Shown here one piece after another: positions 7,849 through 15,201 of a stretch of 15,923 nucleotides of DNA. The notes under the pieces are model-generated. The model was not told the DNA's origin. It was given only the letters and a program-made list of their open reading frames with translations, and did not search any database. Position 1 is the first letter of the stretch. Each line of letters starts with the position of its first letter. The stretch is from an uncultured Candidatus Saccharibacteria bacterium. GTDB lineage: Bacteria; Patescibacteriota; Saccharimonadia; Saccharimonadales; Saccharimonadaceae. The stretch lies in the NCBI GenBank assembly GCA_937976315.1, contig CALJRR010000046.1, forward strand, positions 1-15,923. Direction: 5' to 3'. Made by a program: the position numbers and the translations under genes.

Positions 7849-8451
7849 TTAAAAATCTATCACTTCCAATTCCCGTGGCAAAATTTCTCGCACTTCCGCC
7901 GTTCCCGCAACTAATTGATAATCCTGAAGTTTCAGCGGTAAATCATCTTCAATAAATTGATAATTGACCTGATGTTTATCGCTAAAATAATTAAGCAATT
8001 CCGCATTCAAGAAATGATCGCGTGGCGCACTTACCGAGCCATCTTTATTAAAGACCAAGGCTATTGACACACCAGAAGTCGTCCCATTTTCGTCTTTAGC
8101 GTAATTCGCAGTCACTAAATGAACTGTCGGCTCAAATTCCAAAGCCAATTTACTAGAATTATCCACTTGCTCCTGGCTAAGACGCGCTAATTGTCGATTT
8201 ATTTCATTCACCAAATCATCAGTACTCATCTCGCCGTTAGACGCTCGGCAATATTCACAATCGTTCAATGACTTAACATACTCCAGCAGCAACTGCATAT
8301 CAACCTCAGCGTCCTTAACATTATGTCGAGCCAACTGATCAACCATTTCCTCTAGCGACTTCAACAAACCATAATCTTTGGCTTTTTCAGCGGCGTCACC
8401 AATGCGAATAATGGCACGCGCGACATTAATAGTATTTTCTTTATCATTCAT
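7849..8451 (-). CDS. Hypothetical protein downstream of hsdR
   Basis: A 200-residue soluble protein I do not recognise. Residues 1-62 look like two or three amphipathic helices, followed by a CEYC pair (C65, C68). Residues 76-100 form another helix rich in Gln/Asn/Glu. Residues 105-200 alternate hydrophobic strands (VHLVTANYA, GVSIALVFN, YQLVAGTAEVREI) suggesting an alpha/beta domain. There is no signal peptide or membrane helix. The ATG at 8451 is preceded by GGGAGAAG at a normal Shine-Dalgarno distance. It lies 32 nt after the hsdR stop on the same strand with no hairpin between, and 6 nt before the DUF167 gene, so it may be cotranscribed with the restriction genes. No function is claimed. 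Confidence 0.85.
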   Translation of the reverse strand: MNDKENTINVARAIIRIGDAAEKAKDYGLLKSLEEMVDQLARHNVKDAEVDMQLLLEYVKSLNDCEYCRASNGEMSTDDLVNEINRQLARLSQEQVDNSSKLALEFEPTVHLVTANYAKDENGTTSGVSIALVFNKDGSVSAPRDHFLNAELLNYFSDKHQVNYQFIEDDLPLKLQDYQLVAGTAEVREILPRELEVIDF

Positions 8452-8483
8452 ACACTTCTCCCAATAGAATAATACCCTTATAT

Positions 8484-11400
8484 TTACAATTTTCCATTAG
8501 AAATACTGAAAAATCGATCAAAAAATCCTCTCAACTTTTGCAACACTATTTCACGCTTTTTAGTGCGCTCACCTCCTGCCGAAAAACGCGAGATTGGCGG
8601 CAGTATTCGCGACAAGTCCGTTCCAGTCGATTGGATATATCCGTCACGAAAAGCATTTTCGACAAATGAATATGTTGCCTTTTTATTCAATTTTTCGTCA
8701 TCAATAATTTGATCCAGCTCTTCAATTTTTCTTGATTTAACAAACTCTTGCCAATCACCATCAACCGAACTATTAACCGTGAGCGAATTAATAAACTGCT
8801 CAATCAAATCCTTTTTATTGCGTAACTCTATAGACGAATTAACCGCTTTATCGATATCAACCAATATCTCTTTATTGTTCAAATGGCTATCATGATATTG
8901 ACGAATCAATTCTAAAATGTAATCTATATTTATTTCAACCTGCTTGATAAGCTCCATTTCAAACACCAAATCATCATTGATATTCTCCTTGTTACTATCA
9001 GTTTTTGGTCGCAGCTCATTGTAGAGATCGATGTACATACTGTGATAATCCTGCACATCTCGCTGACTTAACATCTCCCGTCCGATGAATTCATCAAAGC
9101 TAGACAAAATATTCTTTACTCTTAGAATTGCGCTATACAATCTCACAAATTCTTTTTTATTCTGTTCGCCAGTTATCATCTCGCTAACTGGGAATTTATC
9201 TTTTATTTCTGCAATTAAATCAACATATCCTGGCGTTCGTTTTCCAGAATCCTCATCATAGCCATAATAATAATCTCGGAAAGGACGCAGTAGAACAATA
9301 CCTTTAGCTTCACGATCGCCAAATAGCGCCAAAGCTTCATTAGTCTCTTTCTCTAAGTTGCGGAACGTAACAATATTACCGTAAGTCTTTATTGAATTAA
9401 GAATACGATTCGTTCGCGAATAAGCCTGAATCAACCCGTGCATACGCAAGTTTTTATCAACCCACAACGTATTCAAAGTCGTAGCGTCAAATCCCGTCAA
9501 AAACATATTCACCACGATTAGCAAATCGATTTCTCGATTCTTCATGCGCAAACTCACGTCTTTGTAATAATTCTGAAATCGTTCAGCACTAGTGTCGTAA
9601 TTTGTACCAAACGTCGCATTATAATCGCGAATTGCACCTTCCAGAAAATCACGAGACGAAACATCTAACCCGTCAGTGTTCTCTGAATTCTCGTCATCCA
9701 TGCCGTCCATTTCCAGATCAGGATCGTTGGCTCCGTAGCTATAAATCGTAGCTATCTTTAACCGACTCGCCTCAGGAAGGTTACTTTGTTGACACTTAAA
9801 CTCATTGTAATAAAGCTTAGCTGCTTCAATTGAGCTAACTGCAAAAATTGAATTAAATCCGCTCAGCCGGATTTTATCTTTTGCCTCTTCAACTGCCGCT
9901 CTATTTCGTGCCGACGCAACTTCATGAACATTCATTAATCGAGTAAATGCATATGACTTAGCTTTACGCATTGTTTTTTGGTCAAAGTGGTCACGGATAT
10001 ATTGCACAACATTACGAATGCGCTCCGGAGCGTTCAATGCCCGCTCGCGATCAATATCTCGCACTTTCTGCTGATCGTCAACCTCGTCCGCTTCACGAAT
10101 CGTACGAATATAGTCAATCCGAAACGGCAACACATTCTTATCAGTAATCGCATCAACTATCGTATAGGTATGTAACTTATCACCAAACGCCTGCTCAGTT
10201 GTCCGTAGATCGATCCGCCCGCCACTAGACGCATTATCAGCAAATATCGGCGTACCAGTAAAGCCAAATAGATGATAATTTCTAAAACTCTTAGTAATGG
10301 AATGATGCATGTCACCAAATTGCGAGCGGTGGCACTCGTCAAAGATAATAACCATGTGATCATCAAAAACCTTATGCCCCTGATTGCGCTTAATGAACGT
10401 GTCAAGCTTCTGAATGGTCGTGATAATAATCTTCGCATTCGGATCACCCAATTGTTTCGTCAGAACCCGCGTACTAGTATTACTGTTTGCCGCACCTTCC
10501 TGAAACTTGTCATACTCTTTCATCGTCTGATAATCGAGGTCTTTACGATCAACCACAAAAAGCACCTTGTCGATATAGTCTAATTTGCTTGCCAGCTGAG
10601 CCGTCTTAAAACTAGTCAACGTTTTGCCGCTGCCCGTGGTATGCCACACATAACCGCCAGCCTCAATAGTACCGAGCTTTTTATAATTTGTAGCAATCTG
10701 GATACGATTCAAAATACGCTCAGTCGCCACGATCTGATACGGACGCATTACCAGCAATAATTTGTCACTAGTAAACACGCAATATTTCGTCAGAATATTC
10801 AACAGCGTATGCTTAGACAAAAAGGTCGCCGTAAAATCTATCAAATCGGTAATTGGGCGATTTTTAGCATCCGCCCACCAGCTGGTAAACTCAAAACTAT
10901 TGCTGGTTTTCTTGCTACGATGCGAGTCTGACTTTCCCGCCTCATAAATATGCTGCCAGCGCGTTGTATTGCTGTAGTATTTTGTGTGCGTACCATTACT
11001 AATCACGAACAATTGAGCATATTCAAACAACCCACTGCCTGCCCAAAAACTATCCCGCTGATAGCGATTAATCTGATTGAAAGCTTCCTGTAAGGGAACG
11101 CCACGCCTTTTTAGCTCAATATGCACCAGCGGTAAGCCATTCACCAGCAGCGTCACATCATAACGATTATCGCGCGCGCCCGAAACTTCATATTGATTAA
11201 TTACCTGCAGATAATTATTATGTACGTTCGTTTTATCCAGCAGCCGAATATTAATCACCTCGCCGTTATCTCGCTGCAACAATTGCATGTGATCTTCCTG
11301 GATTTTGAAAGTTTTCTCAGGTATACCCTCATTGCCATTAGCAATCCGCTCCGCAAAGAACCGCTCCCATTCAGCATCAGAAAACGTATAATTATTCAAC

Positions 11401-11603
11401 TTTTCCAACTGTGTGCACAGATTCTGTATCAAATCATCCTCGCTCTTAATCGGCAAATATTCATACGCCTGCGCTTGCAATTGTTTGATTAACTCCTGCT
11501 CTAATTCCGCCTCGCTCTGGTAATTCGTTGCTCGCTGATAAGGCGAAACGTAATCGCTAACAACGGTACTGTCGCTATTTTCAGCAATCACATCGTACTT
11601 CAT
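8484..11603 (-). CDS. hsdR: Type I restriction enzyme, R subunit (EcoR124I-like)
   Basis: Motor and nuclease subunit of the type I restriction complex: it binds the M2S methylase, translocates DNA with ATP and cuts unmodified DNA away from the site. From the ATG it is 1,039 residues. The N-terminal nuclease domain has D149 in NRYDVTLL and E163-L-K165 in HIELKR (PD-ExK type). The SF2 helicase motor has motif I HTTGSGKT (321-328), DECH (422-425), TGTP (449-452) and SRTNR (729-733). A C-terminal helical region of about 250 residues follows. I chose the ATG at 11603 because it overlaps the hsdS stop as ATGA; a GTG 9 nt upstream is also possible. The DECHRSQFG motif and the matching HsdM point to the IC family. 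Confidence 0.95.
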   Translation of the reverse strand: MKYDVIAENSDSTVVSDYVSPYQRATNYQSEAELEQELIKQLQAQAYEYLPIKSEDDLIQNLCTQLEKLNNYTFSDAEWERFFAERIANGNEGIPEKTFKIQEDHMQLLQRDNGEVINIRLLDKTNVHNNYLQVINQYEVSGARDNRYDVTLLVNGLPLVHIELKRRGVPLQEAFNQINRYQRDSFWAGSGLFEYAQLFVISNGTHTKYYSNTTRWQHIYEAGKSDSHRSKKTSNSFEFTSWWADAKNRPITDLIDFTATFLSKHTLLNILTKYCVFTSDKLLLVMRPYQIVATERILNRIQIATNYKKLGTIEAGGYVWHTTGSGKTLTSFKTAQLASKLDYIDKVLFVVDRKDLDYQTMKEYDKFQEGAANSNTSTRVLTKQLGDPNAKIIITTIQKLDTFIKRNQGHKVFDDHMVIIFDECHRSQFGDMHHSITKSFRNYHLFGFTGTPIFADNASSGGRIDLRTTEQAFGDKLHTYTIVDAITDKNVLPFRIDYIRTIREADEVDDQQKVRDIDRERALNAPERIRNVVQYIRDHFDQKTMRKAKSYAFTRLMNVHEVASARNRAAVEEAKDKIRLSGFNSIFAVSSIEAAKLYYNEFKCQQSNLPEASRLKIATIYSYGANDPDLEMDGMDDENSENTDGLDVSSRDFLEGAIRDYNATFGTNYDTSAERFQNYYKDVSLRMKNREIDLLIVVNMFLTGFDATTLNTLWVDKNLRMHGLIQAYSRTNRILNSIKTYGNIVTFRNLEKETNEALALFGDREAKGIVLLRPFRDYYYGYDEDSGKRTPGYVDLIAEIKDKFPVSEMITGEQNKKEFVRLYSAILRVKNILSSFDEFIGREMLSQRDVQDYHSMYIDLYNELRPKTDSNKENINDDLVFEMELIKQVEINIDYILELIRQYHDSHLNNKEILVDIDKAVNSSIELRNKKDLIEQFINSLTVNSSVDGDWQEFVKSRKIEELDQIIDDEKLNKKATYSFVENAFRDGYIQSTGTDLSRILPPISRFSAGGERTKKREIVLQKLRGFFDRFFSISNGKL

Positions 11604-12196
11604 TTTGAACACTCCAACTCTTTAAAGGTTAATAATTTATTGCGGTAATATTCGTATTGCTTGCGGCGGGCTTCAATCTCGGCTGGCAAACCAGTGGAAA
11701 TGTCATTTACGAGTGCGTCGAATTTATCAAGGATGGAGACGATTTGCTTTTGTTGTTCGAGGGGCGGGATAGGGATTTTTAATTCTTCAGTAACCTTGAG
11801 TGATATCTGAGGCAAAGAGCCCATACCAGATGCGGCATTACGAAGATATTCTTTATGATTTTTCAGTACATAGTATAAATATTTTATAGAATCTTGATTA
11901 TTGTGAGTATAAGCCCACATTTCATTTTTAAATGTAAAAGGTTTGTCATAGTAGACTACATCAATTACACCCCTCGACTGAACAAGTACAGCAGGGACCT
12001 TGGTAATATTTGCGTTCGGAATATCAAATTCAAACGCATCAATAACAGTACGACCGCCTGCAAACACTCGAATATCACCATCTGGATTAGCAATCTCTTT
12101 CATTTTACCAGCAGTAATAGGCGTCCCCTTGAGACGTGAATAGACGTCTTTAATTCTTTCGTATTTTACCCCCTTTGGACACAGCTCTTTAATCAA
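11600..12196 (-). CDS. hsdS: Type I restriction specificity subunit, second half-gene
   Basis: A 198-residue half-length HsdS: one target recognition domain (about 1-138), the conserved IPIPPLEQQK segment (141-150) and the spacer helix ending in PAEIEARRKQYEYYRNKLLTF (171-191). Full-length type I S subunits have two such units and about 400 residues. There is no ATG, GTG or earlier TTG in the frame after the TGA just upstream. The first usual start is this TTG at 12196, with no clear Shine-Dalgarno sequence. The codons before it read NKIDG, continuing the N-terminal signature seen in the first half-gene. It may be made by reinitiation after the first half, by frameshifting, or only after a tract-length change at 12211-12218. 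It overlaps hsdR by ATGA. Confidence 0.82.
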   Translation of the reverse strand: MIKELCPKGVKYERIKDVYSRLKGTPITAGKMKEIANPDGDIRVFAGGRTVIDAFEFDIPNANITKVPAVLVQSRGVIDVVYYDKPFTFKNEMWAYTHNNQDSIKYLYYVLKNHKEYLRNAASGMGSLPQISLKVTEELKIPIPPLEQQKQIVSILDKFDALVNDISTGLPAEIEARRKQYEYYRNKLLTFKELECSK

Positions 12197-12197
12197 A
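12177..12197 (-). repeat. 21-bp direct repeat, copy at start of second half-hsdS
   Basis: This stretch is identical to 12736-12756 at the start of the first half-hsdS, encoding LIKELCP in both. Similarity continues past both ends. It is a possible recombination site that would exchange or delete one recognition domain. Confidence 0.8.
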
Positions 12198-12206
12198 CCA
12201 TCAATT

Positions 12207-12773
12207 TTATTCTCTCTCGTTAAACGTCAAGAGTGTATTGCGATAGTATTCATATTGCTTCTTTCTCGCTTCTAGCTCTGCTTCTAGCTCTGCTTCTAGC
12301 TCTGTAAACGAGTCTAGCACACGCACAATCTCTTTTTGAACCTCAAGAGGCGGGACGGGGATTTTCCATCTCGCGACGTCTCTACTATATACATGTGGCA
12401 CGCCGCTACCTCTTTTTAGATTATGAAGCTCAGCTTGTCTATTTTTTAGAATATAGAATATATATTTTGAAATTACTTCATCACCAAGAGGTTCAATACT
12501 AAACGCATCAGAAACAAAAATTGGCACAGACCAAAAACTAACAAAACCCGCATAAGCCCCAGAACCGGCAACCACAACAGCATTAGCACTTCTGTTGCTT
12601 TCACTATGAAAGTACGCTGGCTTTTGGCCTCCGGCAACAACCGGCACATCCCCAGGGATTATATTTTTCTTTGTTATCGCTGATCCTCGCCGTAAGTTAG
12701 CAACCTCATCAAGACAAACAAACCTCACCCCTTCTGGACACAGCTCTTTAATCAAATCGTCAATTTTACTCAT
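12207..12773 (-). CDS. hsdS: Type I restriction specificity subunit, first half-gene
   Basis: A 188-residue half-length HsdS that recognises part of the DNA target within the methylase complex. It starts with the usual signature MSKIDDLIKELCPEGV, carries one target recognition domain (to about residue 135), then WKIPVPPLEVQKEIV (136-150), a spacer helix with three ELEA repeats (158-169), and ends ARKKQYEYYRNTLLTFNERE. The ATG at 12773 overlaps the end of the Bro-N gene by 8 nt; a longer frame to 12857 exists but would run through that gene. It ends at TAA just after a (GA)4 tract. Half-size S subunits can pair to form a symmetric specificity unit, as shown for truncated forms in the IC group, so it may be functional alone. 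Confidence 0.9.
   Translation of the reverse strand: MSKIDDLIKELCPEGVRFVCLDEVANLRRGSAITKKNIIPGDVPVVAGGQKPAYFHSESNRSANAVVVAGSGAYAGFVSFWSVPIFVSDAFSIEPLGDEVISKYIFYILKNRQAELHNLKRGSGVPHVYSRDVARWKIPVPPLEVQKEIVRVLDSFTELEAELEAELEARKKQYEYYRNTLLTFNERE
12211..12218 (-). repeat. (GA)4 dinucleotide tract at the hsdS frame break
   Basis: On the coding strand four GA units sit directly at the end of the first half-hsdS, followed by AATAAAA. With four units the frame ends at TAA; with five it would read on in frame into the second half-gene. The tract is short, so slippage would be infrequent. Confidence 0.85.
12268..12303 (-). repeat. Three perfect 12-bp tandem repeats encoding ELEA
   Basis: The 12-mer GCTTCTAGCTCT (plus strand) occurs three times without change at 12268-12279, 12280-12291 and 12292-12303. 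It encodes ELEAELEAELEA in the spacer helix of the first half-hsdS. Unit gain or loss keeps the frame. Confidence 0.95.
12736..12756 (-). repeat. 21-bp direct repeat, copy at start of first half-hsdS
   Basis: Identical partner of 12177-12197, about 560 bp away in the same orientation. Recombination between the two would remove exactly one half-hsdS unit. Confidence 0.8.
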
Positions 12774-13602
12774 TACCGCCACCAATCCGCAAATCTTTGG
12801 CATTTCGTTGCGATATAACACTATGTCCGGTTTGCTTTTCAATATTCTTTCTCGCATCTAAAGCAATTTCTCCGCTACGATTTGCGATATCTTTCTGCCC
12901 ATCTAGGCCGTCTGGATTTTTTGTCTTTGACAGTTCTGTAGCGGTCGTTTCTGCTAAGATATTCAAGGCAAGCTCAAGACTAGTCATATTATCACGTAAG
13001 TTTTCTTTCTTAAGACCCTTAAATTGTTTATATTCTTTGACCGTCTTCCCCGACCAACCTTTCATCATAATGCCAGTCAATAGTGCATACTCTTTACCCT
13101 CTTTAACTCCAGTACGCCTCCATTCGTCTGTGAGCTCTTTACGAAATTGGATCGATTGCAGGCGTGCGTTTATCCAATTTTCATCATAGCCCAAAGTACG
13201 GTAATGCATCATCGCACGATTAATTGCGATTTCTGGATTCTGAGCTTCGTCTATACGCTCATTACCAACTTCAGCCAGCCACTGTTTAAACGGTTCAGCC
13301 TTGGGCGAAGGAATTGACTGCACTAATCGCAGAAGCTCTTTTGTATTAACAACGTCCGTCAGGCGCATCTTGCCATCTTCTGCCTTCATTTTCAACTGGG
13401 TACGTTTTGTACCCGGTTGGCCACTCTCGTCTTTGATACGTGATTTCAATGACTTCCAGTAGTTACGTGCTGCCTCCTGATTTGGCTGATCAGTTAGGAC
13501 CCTAATAACATCAATGGTAGAAAAATACCACTGCTCAGTATCTACATCCCAAGCACTACGAATCTCTTGATTGTCAAAAAGTTGAATATCACGTTTATCC
13601 AT
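12766..13602 (-). CDS. Bro-N domain / DinD-like protein within the restriction operon
   Basis: A 278-residue protein. Residues about 10-115 form a Bro-N (phage antirepressor-type DNA-binding) domain, with IRSAWDVDTEQWYFS, VIRVLTD, KMRLTDVV and the IPSPKAEPFKQWLAEVG block. The C-terminal part, with WSGKTVKEYKQFKGLKKE, NMTSLELALN and DARKNIEKQTG, resembles the C-terminus of DNA-damage-inducible protein D (DinD), which in E. coli acts on RecA filaments. The ATG at 13602 is preceded by AAGGTGGT (13606-13613), a good Shine-Dalgarno sequence, and overlaps the hsdM stop by 8 nt. Its own stop overlaps hsdS by 8 nt, so it is translated as an integral member of the operon. A regulatory or damage-response role in restriction is inference. 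A TTG at 13617 is a less likely start. Confidence 0.88.
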   Translation of the reverse strand: MDKRDIQLFDNQEIRSAWDVDTEQWYFSTIDVIRVLTDQPNQEAARNYWKSLKSRIKDESGQPGTKRTQLKMKAEDGKMRLTDVVNTKELLRLVQSIPSPKAEPFKQWLAEVGNERIDEAQNPEIAINRAMMHYRTLGYDENWINARLQSIQFRKELTDEWRRTGVKEGKEYALLTGIMMKGWSGKTVKEYKQFKGLKKENLRDNMTSLELALNILAETTATELSKTKNPDGLDGQKDIANRSGEIALDARKNIEKQTGHSVISQRNAKDLRIGGGNE

Positions 13603-15175
13603 TTTTACCACCTTCAATATTAGAAACTATCGCATCAATTTCCGTCCGCAACTCCGACTGACGAGCCACAATTTTTGCAATATCAGCGTTGAGTTCAGTA
13701 ATATTAATGACTTCTTGCGTATCTTCCGCCTCAACATACGATCTAACTGATAGATTATAGTTATTAGCGACGACATCTTCATAAGTTGCAACTTTTGCAA
13801 AATAATCAATATCTTGCCGATTCGTGAAGCTATCCAGTATTTTTTGTCGATTCTCTTCGCTTAACTTATTTTTATTACCCTGACGGACAAACTCAGCACT
13901 AGCATCAATAAACAAAATATCGCTTGCTGTCTTATTCTTTTTTAAGACTAATATACACGTGCTAATCGTCGTACCAAAGAATAAATCTGGTGGCAATTGA
14001 ATCACAGCATCGACGTAATTGTTATCAACCAGATATTTACGAATTTTCGCCTCAGCTCCGCCACGAAATAAAGCACCAGGGAATTCAACAATCGCCGCTG
14101 TACCGCTAGCGCTCAGCCAGCTCAACATATGCATAGTAAACGCCAAGTCAGCCTTGCTGCGTGGAGCAAGCACTCCAGCTGGACTAAATCGTGGATCGTT
14201 AATAAGTGTTGGATTACTATCGCCGTCCCATTTAATACTATACGGTGGATTAGAAACAATTGCATCAAACGGCTCATCATCCCAGTGCTTCGGATCTTTC
14301 AGTGTATCGCCGTGAGCAATGTTAAACTTTTCATAATTAATATCGTGTAGGAACATATTGATGCGGCAAAGATTATAAGTCGTAATGTTAATTTCTTGAC
14401 CATAAAAGCCTTGCCTAACATTGTCCTTACCTAAAACTTTTGCAAATTTTAGCAATAACGAACCAGAACCTGCCGCTGGATCGTACACTTTATTCACCGA
14501 CGTTTTGCCGACAACAGTTATTTTCGCCAGAAGCTCGCTTACCTCTTGTGGAGTGAAAAACTCACCTCCAGATTTTCCAGCATTACCGGCATACATGGTC
14601 ATCAAATATTCATACGCGTCACCAAAGGCGTCAATCGTATTATCCTCAAATCTACCAAGCTCCAATTCACCAATAGCATTCATCAGTTTCACCAATCGCT
14701 CATTACGACTAGCGACAGTCGGGCCAAGTTTATTACTATTGACGTCTAAGTCGTCAAACAGCCCACGAAAATCATCCTCACTATCAAAACCTTTAGCCGA
14801 CTGTTCGATGTTACGAAATACTTTGCTCAGAGTTTCGTTCAGATTTTCATCATTTTTAGCGCGCTTACGAACATTTTCAAACAGTTCGCTCGGTAAAATA
14901 TAAAACCCTTTGTCATTTACCGTATCCTCACGACCAAACTCCGCCTGATCATCGCTAAGTTCAGCGTAGTTAAAATCAGCCACGCCAGTTTTACGTTCTT
15001 CAGCATTGATATAATTAACTAAATTTTCTGATATAAACCGGTAAAATAAGAATCCCAATACATATGCTTTAAAATCCCAACCATCAACCGAACCTCTCAG
15101 CTCATTTGCAATCTTCCAAATAGTATTATGTAATTTGGTACGTTCTTGTTCTTTACGATTATCACCTGTTGTCAT
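13595..15175 (-). CDS. hsdM: Type I restriction-modification N6-adenine methyltransferase subunit
   Basis: A 526-residue M subunit; with HsdS it methylates adenine at the recognition site and is needed for restriction. The N-terminal HsdM_N domain, with HNTIWKIANELRGSVDGWDFKAYVLGFLFYRF, is followed by the catalytic domain with SAM motif I DPAAGSG (232-238), motif IV NPPY (309-312), the ADLAF and FPGALFRGGAE segments, and a C-terminal helical region ending IDAIVSNIEGG. It closely resembles EcoR124I HsdM (type IC). I chose the ATG at 15175 (MTTGDNRK) over 15184 (MFN-MTTG), because the TATAAT at 15188-15183 overlaps the latter ATG and sits 7 nt before the former; no Shine-Dalgarno sequence is present. 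First gene of the restriction operon. Confidence 0.96.
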   Translation of the reverse strand: MTTGDNRKEQERTKLHNTIWKIANELRGSVDGWDFKAYVLGFLFYRFISENLVNYINAEERKTGVADFNYAELSDDQAEFGREDTVNDKGFYILPSELFENVRKRAKNDENLNETLSKVFRNIEQSAKGFDSEDDFRGLFDDLDVNSNKLGPTVASRNERLVKLMNAIGELELGRFEDNTIDAFGDAYEYLMTMYAGNAGKSGGEFFTPQEVSELLAKITVVGKTSVNKVYDPAAGSGSLLLKFAKVLGKDNVRQGFYGQEINITTYNLCRINMFLHDINYEKFNIAHGDTLKDPKHWDDEPFDAIVSNPPYSIKWDGDSNPTLINDPRFSPAGVLAPRSKADLAFTMHMLSWLSASGTAAIVEFPGALFRGGAEAKIRKYLVDNNYVDAVIQLPPDLFFGTTISTCILVLKKNKTASDILFIDASAEFVRQGNKNKLSEENRQKILDSFTNRQDIDYFAKVATYEDVVANNYNLSVRSYVEAEDTQEVINITELNADIAKIVARQSELRTEIDAIVSNIEGGKNG

Positions 15176-15182
15176 ATTAAAC

Positions 15183-15188
15183 ATTATA
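15183..15188 (-). promoter_or_regulatory. Putative -10 box TATAAT for the restriction operon (leaderless)
   Basis: A perfect TATAAT on the minus strand lies in the gap after the acidic protein gene and ends 7 nt before the ATG at 15175. No Shine-Dalgarno sequence or convincing -35 is visible. It would let the restriction operon be transcribed separately from the upstream gene. Confidence 0.5.
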
Positions 15189-15201
15189 CTATGCCCTATT
15201 C

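Noticed and set aside
8461..8483. Separate promoter (TATTAT) for the 200-residue gene
   Set aside because: No -35 element at a sensible distance; in an AT-rich 32-nt gap the match is weak.
12268..12303. Tandem 12-bp repeats as a CRISPR array
   Set aside because: There are no spacers between units, and they encode part of the HsdS helix in frame.
12774..12857. Longer first hsdS half starting at 12857
   Set aside because: It reads through the Bro-N gene in another frame; the family signature begins at the ATG at 12773.
14421..14903. 160-residue frame on the plus strand
   Set aside because: It is a shadow of hsdM, with serine-rich composition and no family resemblance.
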